Origin: Tribonema minus
Taxonomy: Eukaryota; Sar; Xanthophyceae; Tribonematales; Tribonemataceae
Direction: 5' to 3'
DNA: 64,000 bases
Assembly: GCA_017506865.1 (NCBI GenBank)
Contig: JAFCMP010000529.1
Location: 558,001 to 622,000, forward strand
Position numbers and translations under genes: made by a program. The notes below the pieces were generated by a model. It was not told the DNA's origin and did not search any database. It saw only the letters and a program-made list of their open reading frames with translations. Positions 1 to 11,756 of the stretch are shown piece after piece (positions within the stretch are counted from its first letter, which is position 1; each line of letters starts with the position of its first letter).

Positions 1-71
1 TGGCGCCACTGTGTGACGCTGATCGTGATGCTGTGCGCCTGCTGTGGATGCACCTGCGTTTCCCAATGCAG

Positions 72-1599
72 GAGCCGAGCAGAGGCGGAGACAGCAGCAG
101 AGGGTGCGGTTGAAGGAGGCCTTGGAGCACGAACTGGCGCTGATCATCGATATCGGATCTTCTGGCGTGCGCTGTGGAGTGTATACGGTTGCAGTGTCAC
201 CTCAGCTGGTGCCAGGAGCTGTAGCTCATGTCAAGTGAGCGCCAAACCTGTGCTAGTGCCCAAGTCATTGCAGTGTCGTCAGCTTAGGTGTCCTGCATCA
301 GCGGCAACATGCACTCGTGGACTCGCCCATGCCGCGATGTGGGCTTCATGCTTCGCGGGCGGAAAAGAGACAGCTCAGACCATCTGTGTGGTGTTGCTCC
401 ATCAACTTGAAACGTGCTGTGTGATTGCCTCTGGAATACACTGTGGACTTGAAGTTCTGCGCGTGAACATCAGATGCCATAGTGCTGACCTGTCTCCCTT
501 GCACTGACGTTGCACTGACGGTGCCAGCCTTGCCGCGGCTTTAGTGCTCTCTAGTCGCCACATTTAGTGGCAGAAAGGATATCAGTGCGGATCATGGACA
601 GCACACATGTGTCTTATGTCGTAGCAAGTGTGCGTTCCAGCTGCGCTTGAACCTCACAGCATCATCACATATGCTTTCGGATGCGTCAGAGCGAGCACCA
701 GCAAGACACAGACGCGTCGCTTAAGAGAAAGCAGAAGCAGCTTTCTGCACTTGGCGGCATCGCTCTACCCCACCTCACCTCCCCCCTCCCCCCCCCCCCT
801 CCTAACCCAACACGCCCACCCCCCCCTCCCCCCCTCCCCCCCCGGCCACCACCCTACCCCACCAACCCCCCTGTTGTGCGCATCACCCCCCCTGACCTCC
901 CCCGGTGCAGGCACGCCATCATACCGCCGAACCACACCCCCGCGGACCCCGCGCACGCGGTCGCCGCCGTCGAGGCCGCCGTCGACGACTGCCTCGCAGC
1001 GCTCAGGCGCCTCCCCCTTCCGCACAAGCGCGTCTCCGCCATCGGCTTCTCCGGCCTGTCCATGAATCTGATTGGACTCGGCGGCGACGGGCGCTCCGCG
1101 ACGCGCCTCCTGCACTACGCCGACGCCACCGCCGCCACCGCGGAGGCGGCGCGCGACCTGTGCGCCGCGCTGGACGAGCGCGCGCTGCAACGAGGGGGCG
1201 GCGGCGGCAGCAGTGATGGTGGCAATGGCAGCGGCAGCGGTAACGGCGGCGATGGCGGCGGCGTAAGCGGCAGCGGCAGCGGCAGCGGCAGCGGTGACGG
1301 CGGCAATGGCGGCGGCAGCGGCAGTGACGGACGTGGTGGCGGCGGCAGCGGCGAGGGTGGTGGCAGCGGCAGCGGTAGCGGCAGCGGTGGCGGTGGGGGC
1401 GGCGGCAGTGGTGGCGGCGCAAGCAGCGGCAGCAGCGCCGACCACGGCCACGGCAGCGGCGGAACGCACGAGCACTCGTGCTGGGGGCCGGGGGCGGCGG
1501 CGGCGCACGCGCGAACGGGCGCTCCCGTTCACAGCGCGTATGCCGCGCCGCAGCTGCTGTCGCTGCTGCGCAGTGACGGCGGCGGCGGTGGCGGCTGCA

Positions 1600-1635
<36 letters not shown>

Positions 1636-1652
1636 ACGACGGCGGCGGCAGC

Positions 1653-1683
<31 letters not shown>

Positions 1684-4600
1684 GCGGCGGCTGCGGCGGC
1701 GTCGTGCAGTGGACGACAATCGCGGGGCTGCTGCTGCGGCGCTGGACGGGCGAGCACGACGTGCCCATGAGGTATGTATGGGTATCACGGTTACTTAGCG
1801 CTTCGGAATGTCGACTAGCTGCTTGTGCGGGCTGTGAGGGAGGATTGGAGTTGAGATCTCGTTGACATGGTTCAATTGGCGCGTCCTTGCCGTGGCGTCT
1901 ATGTGCAGCAGCGCACCAAGAGACCTGCGCTTCGGCGGCCTTGCACTTCGCATGCGCACCGCGGGTGTTGCGCGCATGTGACGCGGCACACAGCGCCATT
2001 GCAGTCACGACTCTCGTGCCGTCGCCGCCTGCATCTTGCGCGGGGACGCTTCACATCACATCATTGCCACCGCTCTCTACCATGTGACGGGCGTGACAGG
2101 CACAGTCGCCGCAACAGTCGCTGCGACGACATGGGCACTTCCTTGGCTAGAGTGGAGCACAATGACAAATCGGTTCTTGGTGTCTACGATGCATGCATAA
2201 TGCGTGACCTGGCATTGTGAGGAAAGCGTAGGGCCGTGCAGTGAGGAAACGTAGGGCCGTGCAGCGCATTTATGCGGGGGGGGGGCAGGTGAAATGCGAG
2301 CATATCAAGCATAGCTGAAACGCCGCTGTGTAGATGCGTGTAGCTCAGGTTTAAAGTTTGTGTGTCGTCATGCGCATCACCCGCGCTGTCGTGTCGGGCA
2401 TGTGGCAGTTACGGTGTGTCGTGACGCTGCATATGTGGGCACGAATGTGATACCGTACGGCAGATGTGCACCCTGTGCATGTGCGCGTGTCACTGCATTG
2501 CTGCTGCAGTGTGTGATACAATATCATCGCATCATTTCGCGTGCGCGCGCATGTGTATGTGTTCCTGTCGTGCAGCTTGTGCGAGGCGTCTTGGACGGGG
2601 CTCATGGACGTACACTCCATGCACTGGGACAAGGAGCTGCTGACGGTGCTGCGCGAGCGGTGAGCAGCGTCAACTTGAAATTGATTCTTCCTTTTTGTGC
2701 GCATATAATGATGCCAACTTCGACTTCTTCTTCTGTCACTTCTCCTCCCCCATGTTCTCATGTTGTGTTCACTGAAGGTGCCCCTATCCACACCCAGAGT
2801 CCTCGATCGTTGGACATGCATGCCTTGACGCGTGACGCACCATCTTGGCGCTTTTCTTGACACGGTAGTTGATTGTAAGCGGGGCGCCAGCACGTCTGTG
2901 CAAATAGTTGCGGGAGTGATAAATCGGGCACCTGTTGTTCCACCCGCGACGCTTCACCACATCAGTCACCGTGTCAACTTCAAGCTCAACTGTGCGATCC
3001 GACGCGTCCCATGCGCACGCGCCGCGCCACACGGGCTTTAACACGGCATCGCTGCCGCAGCTGCGCGGCTTCAGCGCATTCGCAGGGACAGCGGCGAGAG
3101 TGATGAGACCGGTCACCTGTTCTGACCCTGCGTCGCTTCGAGAGACGTCATGCTGCGCCAACATTCAAGTTCAACTGTACGATGTTGACGCGTCACGTAT
3201 GTTTTGCGGTGCAGGGGCTTCAACACGGCGTCGCTACCGCAGCTGCGCGACTTCAGCGAGTTCACGGGTACCATCACGGCGGCGTCCGCATACGCGCGGC
3301 GGTGGCCGGAGCTCCGCGGCGCGCACTGCTACCTGGTGAGCGCTGCTGGCGACTAACCCTAACCGGAACGCTGACCCTAAACCCTAGCCCTAACCCTCAT
3401 TGGCGCGCGTCGAGCGCAGCACGCACTTATGCGACAATACTATAGGGTTGGGGTGGCCGGAGCTCTGCGGCGCGCACTGCTACCTGGTGAGCACTGCTCC
3501 TGGTGGCTAACCCTAACCCCAACCCCAGACCCTAACCCCAACTTTCGCTCTAACAGGCGCGCGTCAATCACAGCATGCGCATGCGCGACGTTCCTAGTAT
3601 TAGGGTTGGGGTTAGCCGTATGATGAGCATTACGCTGGCAGCGCCATGTGTGTGCGCATCTGTCTTGAGTACCTCCGAGCCTGCAGCAAGGCGGCGCACG
3701 CACCATCTTCAACTCTGTTTGTCGAACCTCAAGTACCACGCCACGGCCAACATGGTGCACCCCTCCAAATGACGCTGCGTCATTCACTCACGCCAATGCA
3801 CTGCGGTTACATCGCGCGTAACTGCCGCAGGGCCTCGGCGACGGCGCCTGCGCCAACTTCGGCTCCGGCTGCCGCGGCGCGCACACGCTCGCCGTCACCG
3901 TCGGCACGAGCGCGGCGGCGCGCGTCGTGCTGCCGGTGCCGCTGTGCGCGTGCCAGGCGCAGCCGGCGACGGCGGCGGCGGGCGGCGGCGGCGGCTGCCG
4001 CGGCGGCGCGGCGTGCGCCGGGCGCTTCAACGTGCCGCGCGGCCTGTGGGCGTACAGGATTGACAGGTGCGCCTGCCGAGCGCTGCCGCGTTGCGCGCGC
4101 TGCTGCCAGTGGCGTGACGCTGCTGCTCTACGGATCTGTGGCGTAACCAGTTGCTGCAGCCGCTGTCAGCTGTTGCCGTGGCCGCAGTCGGTGTCACTCG
4201 TGGCCTTTTTGGCGCGCGCCACTTGCAGTTGAAGCTTATCTTCATACTCTCCGTCGAGGCGATACAGCAGGTGTCTGCTTGTCCATCCTGGCGTGCTGTT
4301 GCGTCCATTTTGAAGTCTAATCAGGACAGTTTGCGGCTCTGTGCGCGTGGCATGTACTGCGGCAGAGCGCTGCTTCTCCGGCGTGGCATAGTGGTGCCTC
4401 CCACTTGAACTTCAACCATCATCGTTTGACAATATCTGTGTGGAAGCAATACTGCTGCGGAGCGCAGCCACTCCGACCTGGCATGCTGCATTCCCTGCAC
4501 TAGCCATAGGTCTCTGGCTGCACTGTATGTGTTGGCTGCGAATTCAAGAACATGATTCGACACATGCTGCAGCTGCTCAGTACATTGACTTTGCCGCTGC

Positions 4601-7600
4601 GTCCGCAGGCACAGGCTGCTGCTGGGTGGGGCCCTGTCCGATGGCGGCTCCGTGTTTGAGTGGGTGTCGCACCTCACAGGAGCGACGTCGGAGGTAAGCT
4701 TGCGGTGCGGCTATACATACCTTCTGTGCTTCACTTAGGGCTTGAGTGGGTGTGCTGTGGCTGTACATATGCTATACATGCCTTCTGTGTTTCCTTCAGG
4801 GTTTGGGTGGGTGTCGCACCTCACGGGAACGACAATGGAGGTATTCTTGCGCTGCGGATGCATCTGGTATGTATGCTTGATTTTGCTTCACTTAGGGTTA
4901 GGGGTAGGGTTAGGGTAACGACAAATAGATTTTTGTGCTTCATTTAGGGATGAGAGTTGGCGTTAGATCAAGTACGCATCGGGCCTTACGGTAGCGACGT
5001 CGCACTCGCGCCATTGACGGTAGCGACGTCGCATTCGTGGCTGCTGCATGCACGCCTTGCGCAATGGCTGTACATACTGCACATGCGTGCTGCTCCCTAC
5101 ATAGGGCTAGGGTCTGCACTCCTAAAACCTACCCAGTTCTGACGCTGATTCCATTCCTAAACCTAGCCCTACTTAGTGTGACACCCGGCCGCCTCTGGTC
5201 TTTCTCACCGAACAACGTCTGACTTACTGCGCGCACACTCTAACCCTAACCCTAATCCAAGCGGGTGTCGTAAGTCAGGAAACACTGTTTATATATGCAA
5301 GCACGAAGCGCCATGTCTGCGACTGTGGCGCAAGCTGTACCTACCTGCCCCTGTACTGCCGCGTCAACACAAGTCTGGCGTGAGTTGACTCGAGGCTTTG
5401 AAACGCCGCTGCGCATGCGCCTCGTGCTGCGCAGCTTGTGCTCAGCCAGCGCAAACTTGAAGTTGCTGCCAGGATCTGAACTCAGTTACACATAGGCTGC
5501 TGTACTCAACGCTGAACATCACCGATGCTGCGAGGTCACCCCGCTGTGCGAAACCGGTATTGCTCATTTGTTGGGTTTGCGCAGGAAGAGTTAGCGGCGC
5601 TGGTGAGCGCTGCTGCGAGCATGCCTCCGGCGTCGCACGGCCTGACGGTGCTGCCGTTCCTCAGCGGGGAGAGGGCACCAGGTGCGCATAGGGCTAGGGT
5701 TAGGGCTAGGGTCAGGATCAGGGTCAGCCAGGTGCTCCATACATATCTTGGGTAGAAAAAACACATTTGCTTGACTGTGTGTGGTTCTCTCCTCCTGTAG
5801 CAACTGTGAAATTGATGGGCGTTACGTAGCGAGACTCAGTCAACAGCACCTGGTTGGGCGTGTGAGCTCAATAGGCGAGCGTCAGCGCTCTCATATATGT
5901 AGCCACATGGTGTACGGGGGCACCGGTCCGCAGCGTGCAGAGGGCACAAGCGTTCACACATTCTGCTCGTTGCACGCAGGCCTTTCACGCATATGTACAC
6001 GCGGACAGTAGAGCTGACCCCGCCGTCGCTAGCTCAGCGGGCACAGGGGCGCCATTCGCGCGTCACTGCATGTGACGCGTCTCGAGGGGTAGGGTCAGGG
6101 TTCGGCCAAGTGCATGTGTGCGGATGCTCAGCAGGGGTGGGCCGCCACCTCGAGAACCACCCCTCATCCTTGAAGCACTTTCTGTGTATCACGTGAGTGA
6201 CCTACAAGTGACAGCGCACAGCTCAGCTCATGTTGAGGTTGGGTCCTGTTGAGCACTGACGTGGCTGTTCATATGTGCCTCCTGGGTTCTCAATGATCAC
6301 TCCTCTTCTAGCAACACATGCACTAGTCTTGTGTCTGCTTGGGTCCCTTGGTTGTCCATTCCTCGCACGGTGGTGAGCTTTACGCTCTCAACAAGATACA
6401 AGAGCGTCTGCTGCTGCGCGTCGTGCAGGGGCTGCGCGACGGCGCGCGCATGCGCACTCCCAGCTGCGGCGTGCTGTAGCTGTCGCAGCCAGCGACTGCT
6501 CGCACCAGCAGACAATTCCTCATTTCTTAATCAGATGCTGCATCAAACAGTGACCTAGCGCCGTGACCTACCATGTGTTCGCTGCGGCGTGTCGCGCAGA
6601 GTAGCTGGCTGGCACCGAACACGCGAGTCCTGGGTCGGAGGATGCCGTCGATACACGAAGCCGCTGACCATGGAAAGCAAACGCCTCTCTCGTTCATCAA
6701 CCCCTTTCGTTTTCTTCAAAGGGCGACCAATTAGTTTGTCTGATGCCGCGCGTCCCTCAGGGTGGCGCGACAGCACGGGAGGGCGCGTGTGATAGTGCCA
6801 CAGCCAGCACCTGCTCGTGCTCGCAAATGGTTCCTTGTTCCTCCATCATCGTCTGTGACGCAAGTGACCAGCAACCTTGTCTGCTGCCGTGCATGTCCCA
6901 GGGTGGCGCGACGGCGCGAGCTGAAACATGCAATTGACGCAGACTACACTGATCTCATGAGAGCACAATTCTCTTTTTTCCTCAAGCATATCTATCAAAT
7001 TTCCTCGTTTTTCTCCAGCATTTAATTTGCGCTTCAGAAAGTGACACGTGACGTGACGTGAGTTTGTCTGCTGCGGTGCGTTCCTCAGGCTGGCGCGACG
7101 GCGCGAGCGCGTGCGTCCTTGGGCTGAGACGTGCCACCACCGGCTCGCATCTGCTCCGCGCCGGCATGGAGGCGGTCGCGTATAGGCTGGCGGAGGTACG
7201 CGCGGTGTTGTTTATGCAACCAGGGCCAGGGTCAGCACTACCAGTCACCCTGTTAACTGGGCATCCCATATGCGCGGACCCCCCCCCCCCTTTTTACTCT
7301 CATACCGCAATGTTGGACCCGGTCCATGATATCGAACAAGACCGTACTGAGATGCAGTGCAGATGATGGCACATCTGCTCCGCGCAGGCATGGAGGCAGT
7401 CGCGTACAGGCTGGCGGAGGTGCGCGCGGCCTTACGTATGCAATTAGGGATAGGGTTAGGGCTACTGAGGTGCAGAGTGCGTTTTCAACGAGCTGTGTTG
7501 AACGCATTGTGCAACGCAGTGCGGACAATGAACCGGCAGTGTGCTGCGCCCTCGCGAGTCCTCCATGGAGTGCTAGGGCGCGGGCGGCGCACGTCATGCA

Positions 7601-10186
7601 GTAGTCTGCAAGTTGATGTAATGGAATACCTGAGTTGAGTAATGCCACAGTACAGCCACAGTACACTGAACAGCCGACCCGCCCACGGCTCCGGATGCCA
7701 GTGCCATACAACTCCCGTTGGCGGTACAGCATTGAATGATTTGCGTATCTGGAGCCCATGTACTACGAGACTGCTCACCCATTTGATGGAACGTCATTCA
7801 CAGGCGAGCGTGATGTGCGCTCTGCTGCCGCAGCGCATGCTTCCACGATTCCAGTTTGTGCGCTGCGCTGCTGCCCACAACAGCGTTGCCAAGCCAAAGC
7901 GCCAGCCAATGCCATGTGGAAGGTACTGCGCGTATTCCAGGAATGGCGCCAGGAACAGTGCTCGCGGCAGCGCTCAGCGAGTTGTGTTTGCAGCATTGCT
8001 CAGCTTGTTGTAGGGTGCGTTGGCACCGCTAAGCTCGCTGCGTACCCCCCGACCCCCCCCTTCCGCAGATCGTCGACCTGATGGGCGAGCACCTGGAGGC
8101 GGACGCGCAGGTGGTGGCCAGCGGCAGCGCTCTGCAAGGTGACGCTCCACGAGCACTCTAATAAGGTTGAGGTTAGGGGGGGTTAGGGTTCGGTGTAGGA
8201 CCGAGCACACTGATGCTGAACACTGCGTAAACAGCCTCTGGCGGCGGCCGTGCTCGTAAAGTTCAGCGTGCGCAAGTCTGCCTGCCAGGTACGCTGATCT
8301 GCTGCAGCACACCGTGATTGTGATGGTCGGTCGCCACGGCAGATGTTCTTGGATTTCCGCACTGAGCATGCCGCTGTGCTGCGCAAAGCTGCCTGTGAGC
8401 AGCGTGCCGGCGCCGCGTGCACCGACGCGCTGGCCGCAGGTCAAGCGGCCGGAATCGCTGAGCAGCGTTGTTGACTGCCACTTGCATTGCTGCACTATAT
8501 GGCTCATCAGTAGAAAAAGTGCTGCAGGGCGAGAAGGCCGAAACGGACAAGTTTACGAGGAAGCAATACAGAAACTGGGACTTAGGTTCAAAAAATATTG
8601 CCTCGAACGCTAAAAGCTTGCACACAAAAGTCATTTTGACTGGTGGATACGGTGGTATTGTTTGACTCGTGGCCAATTGCTACAGCAGCGGCGACCACGG
8701 TTACTGGTGGAAGGCACTTGCGGCTAACCATCCCTTGTCACATAGAGCTCTACGATCTTTTGATTTATTTTCATTTTCATTTAATTCTGAAATTGCTGAC
8801 CACCGCTTGCTGACCACCCCCGCGAGCGTGTGTTCGCCGAACAGCGGCGCTGCGGTGAAGTGAGAGGCATGGGGCGCCAGCGACCGCGCCCCGTGCATGA
8901 TGCACCGCATGCGGGAGTTGGCACTCTGTTGGCGCCGGCAGCAAGGACGTTGCCTGCAATAGTTATGTTCAGGATCTTCTGCTGGTGCGCAAGCCAAAGG
9001 GCACGGGCGTTTGCTGTCAGAGCAGCGCTGCACGGTTCTAAGCTAGTTCCACTCCCTCTGTCGTCATGTATCGTCTGAGCAGGCAACTCTTGTCCGTCAC
9101 GTGTGCGCACGTGCGGTTCTGCACCTGTTGCCGTCTGCTTCAAGCCTTCTGCCTGCCGCCTGTTGCCGCTTTCTCTGCGCCGTGCCCCTCTTCGATCTCG
9201 CAGCATCGAAGCCGTGGCGGCAGATTCTGAGCGACGTGCTCAGCAGGCGCGTCCTGGCCTCCAGCGAAGGTGAGCCACTTTCATCAACTTCAATTGTGAA
9301 GTTCAGTAAGTATTATCACCGCGAGTGCACGCGTTGCTTCATGTACATGTACGACGCCCGGCTTCCCGGCATGTGGGATCATCTGGATCTTCGGCATCGA
9401 CGTTATGTACGTTGTTCAGCAGACGCGTCCTGGCCTCCAGCGAAGGTGAGCCGCTTTCCCGCCACGTGGAATAATCCGAATCTTCAGCTTTGACTCTGAG
9501 TACGATGACCCATCGTCGATGAGCATGGCGCGCACGCAGCGCTGCTGTGAGTGCGTGCCACCCTCGTTGCGTGCGTGCACACGCTCAGACGTGCTCGCGC
9601 CAGCAGCGCTATGCAAGATGACGTTTTGCCTGCTTGTTTCTGAAGCGTGCTGGCTCTTGCTCGTGCGCACAGGCGCCGTGGCAGGAACTGCTGCGTGCCT
9701 GCTGAGAAGACCTTTGCTGTAAGATGGTACGCGATGCTCGGCGATTGGTCGTTACGGGCAAGCGCCGACGCAGGCCGAGCGCCAAAGCTGTATGCGATCA
9801 TTACCGGACGCACCGCGCACACAGCGCTGCACTCGTCCGCACACTCCCGTAAAGCATGACGCACATTCCCTTAGGGTTAACGTTACGAGCACAACTCGCA
9901 GGGCACAAGAAGCATCAGCTTGCGCCTGACCCTCATATGCTACCCTGTCACGGCCCGCGCGGCAGGTGAGGCGACGTCCCTCGGCGCAGCGTACTTGCTA
10001 TCGGAGCACCAGCTGACGATACACCGCGGCGCGCGACCGGCCGATCCAGCACAGCAAATGGGGTCTGCAGAGGGCGCCGTGTCGCTGCCGCCGGAGCGCG
10101 TCTGTGACCCTGATAGTGACGCGTACGATGCGCATTGCGCGGCGCGCGCGCGCCAGCGCCGCCTGTACGCGCAGCTGTACTCGTAG
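72..10186 (+). CDS. FGGY-family carbohydrate kinase (gluconokinase/xylulokinase-like), 5' partial, 11 exons seen
   Basis: ATP-dependent sugar kinase of the FGGY family; the likely reaction is phosphorylation of a sugar or sugar acid. Exons: 72-234, 911-1771, 2576-2659, 3215-3335, 3831-4066, 4609-4693, 5585-5681, 7089-7195, 8069-8138, 9204-9269, 9966-10186. All have GT-AG borders and all phases agree, giving about 702 residues. Motifs in order: LIIDIGSSGVRCGVY (N-terminal phosphate-binding strand), VSAIGFSGLSMNLIG, EASWTGLMDVHSMHWD, GDGACANFGSGC, AVTVGTSAAARVV, LPFLSGERAPGW, LLRAGMEAVAYRL, VASGSALQ, PWRQILSDVLSRRV and EATSLGAAYLL. The GDGAxANxGSGC and TVGTSAxxRVV pair favours gluconokinase-like members over glycerol kinases. 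No ATG opens the first frame; an acceptor at 70-71 suggests that an upstream exon lies outside the window. Exon 2 carries a long Gly/Ser insertion. The substrate is not determined. Confidence 0.86.
1189..1699 (+). repeat. GGC/GGCAGC low-complexity tract encoding Gly/Ser inside kinase exon 2
   Basis: About 510 bases of GGC, GGT and AGC triplets, broken only by a short His-rich and Ala-rich stretch near 1440-1560. In the kinase frame this reads as Gly/Ser runs between the DLCAALDERALQ and VVQWTTIAGLLLRRW segments, which are contiguous in the family. It is therefore an inserted flexible linker, or a misassembled or retained repeat. All six frames stay largely open here, so long Ala or Arg ORFs on the opposite strand are artefacts. 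Confidence 0.85.
4697..5060 (+). repeat. Donor-side copies of kinase exon 6 end
   Basis: The end of exon 6 (4609-4693, encoding FEWVSHLTGATSE before GTAAGC) is repeated at about 4800-4842, ending before GTATTC. Shorter relics with GTAGCGACGTCGCA lie near 4990 and 5020. A CTTCACTTAGGG-type sequence recurs between copies, and telomere-like TTAGGG tracts follow at 4895-4920. Confidence 0.7.
4897..4921 (+). repeat. Interstitial telomere-like TTAGGG tract
   Basis: TTAGGG-type units with GGGG variants inside a kinase intron. Similar short tracts occur at 3357-3400, 3510-3545, 5240-5256, 5690-5733, 7445-7460, 8166-8190, 17085-17106, 26503-26524, 28140-28175, 28333-28350, 30588-30600 and 31364-31392. 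All lie in introns or between genes. Confidence 0.8.
6429..7430 (+). repeat. Decayed copies of kinase exon 8 borders
   Basis: The true exon is 7089-7195. Copies of its start (acceptor CAG followed by GGxTGGCGCGACGGCGCGAG-like sequence) lie near 6429, 6760 and 6900. A copy of its end (CTGCTCCGCGCAGGCATGGA and on to GCGGAG before GTGCGC) lies at 7374-7420. The copies keep splice dinucleotides but lose the reading frame. Confidence 0.8.
8506..8775 (+). mobile_element. Transposon-like coding fragment and dispersed repeat in kinase intron 9
   Basis: This stretch is less GC-rich than its surroundings and reads as a short open protein segment (VLQGEKAETDKFTRKQY through TKVILTGGYGGIV). After a one-base shift it continues as FDSWPIA..., GRHLRLTIP... 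and ELYDLL. The part at 8656-8775 recurs inverted at 56206-56335 at high identity and, more diverged, at 37680-37755. Repetition plus traces of a frame suggests the remains of a mobile-element gene. The family is not recognised. Confidence 0.55.
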
Positions 10187-11756
10187 CGAGCGCGTCCGCT
10201 CTCTACTGGGTGTGAGCACGTTGGCTCGGCTTGGAGTGAGCACGTTCGCTCAAGCCCTTGCGAACGATCGTTGGGGCAGACGGCAATGCTTTTTTGAAAA
10301 ATGTGCAGATGTACCCGTGAAGATGTGCGCGCTGCCGCGCGAGGCGAGTGTGCAGGGCAAGTTGAAGTAGATGGATCTGGCGCACAAGCACTTGAAGCAG
10401 CATCCTCCAGTACATTGCGCCACATAAGAGGTTCCATCGATGCAGTGTGCAGAGAAGCGGTTGCACAATGGCGCGTTTGATGGTGGGCCCACAACGGCAC
10501 GTGCTTGATGCAACTGCAAGAATGCCTCAGGCTCTACATTTGCGCACAGCCAATAGTTAGAATGGCGGATGCAGGTCAGAATGCAGCACGGCAGTTTTCC
10601 TGGTCAATGGCAGTACTCTCCTGCATTGCAGTTTTGTGAATCGGTTGTTTTTCAAGGTCATAATATACTCTGTTTCTATGTGTTTGTTCACAGTGTTTTT
10701 GGCATGTGCACTGTCGTTGCTGCCTGCATGCTTTGGTGCAAGAACAGTTCCACAGATGCATGCAATGGATGCAACGGACTTAATCAGGGCAGTGAGCGAG
10801 CACGTATCATGCGTTGCTCAAGAAGTGATCAATGATATTGTGCAGGCAAACATGAACAGCCACTTCAGTGCCCAACAGGACCCAATCTCGCTGTGCGCTA
10901 TCAAGCGAGCATGTACTGTGTGCAGCACTCATGCAGACATACATGCATAACGCAGCGCGCAGTGCTCACGCAGACGTCCAATGTGCACATGGCACGCACC
11001 ACAGCAGACGACAACAGAACAACGCGCCGGCGCTGCTGCCATCGTGGGTGTATCGGCAGCAGAGTCAAGCGGCCCACCTATCACAACAATATGCCAAATG
11101 CCACATGTACTCACGGACTTCGTATTTACTGAACAGTATGCATGAACAGCCTAGAATGCGTACGTTCGTTCTATGCGAGCGCGTTTGAAGTACTGCGTGC
11201 GCGGCGCCTGTCCGCTGCGCGTGAAGAAGGCATCCAGTTTGGGGGCCCCCTGAGGCCCCCCAAAGCCCCCCTGCACATCCCCCTCCTCCTCCTCTTCCCA
11301 CTCCACCTGCACCACGCAACGTGCACGGAATTGCGACCATTGAGCTGACGTGAATGGGCAAGAAACCAGTATGGCGTGCAGTTAGCCAATGTCCCGTCAA
11401 GTCTCGCGTGCTTCAGAGCGTGGTGAGAGGTGCGGCCCGACGGCTGCGCGGCGCCGCAGCACCTGCTGGCCTGTGTTATCAGAGCACTGCGCTGCAGCAT
11501 TACGTGACCATCGCCGCGCCAGCATCGCTAAAACTGGTGACCGTTGGACCCAGCTGGCTTCCATGCTGAGCAGAAATGCACATGTGCACGGCACGACGGC
11601 ACGGCACAATGCATACGCCTGCGCTGCAAATCTTCACAATACATAGCCAACATCAATCTCAGACGAACATCGTGAAGTGTTGCAACAAACACTGCGTTAT
11701 TCTGAGAAGAGAACTGCGACAGCGAGCGCACGCCAGACAAGCTCGCTCTGTGCGCG
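10187..11756. other. Intergenic spacer between convergent genes
   Basis: No gene I can recognise. One ATG-initiated ORF on + at 10678-10950 (90 codons) starts with a hydrophobic segment resembling a signal peptide (MCLFTVFLACALSLLPAC). It has no known motif and lies in a region less GC-rich than the genes, so I treat it as possible but unproven. A C-rich run lies at 11240-11310. Polyadenylation signals cannot be named with confidence. Confidence 0.5.

Noticed and set aside
765..1788. Long Ala-rich and Arg-rich ORFs on the minus strand and in other frames
   Set aside because: They are antisense or off-frame readings of the GGC-repeat in kinase exon 2 and show no motif.
3355..3612. TTAGGG-like tract as a chromosome end
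   Set aside because: Tracts are short, degenerate and flanked on both sides by gene sequence, so they are interstitial.
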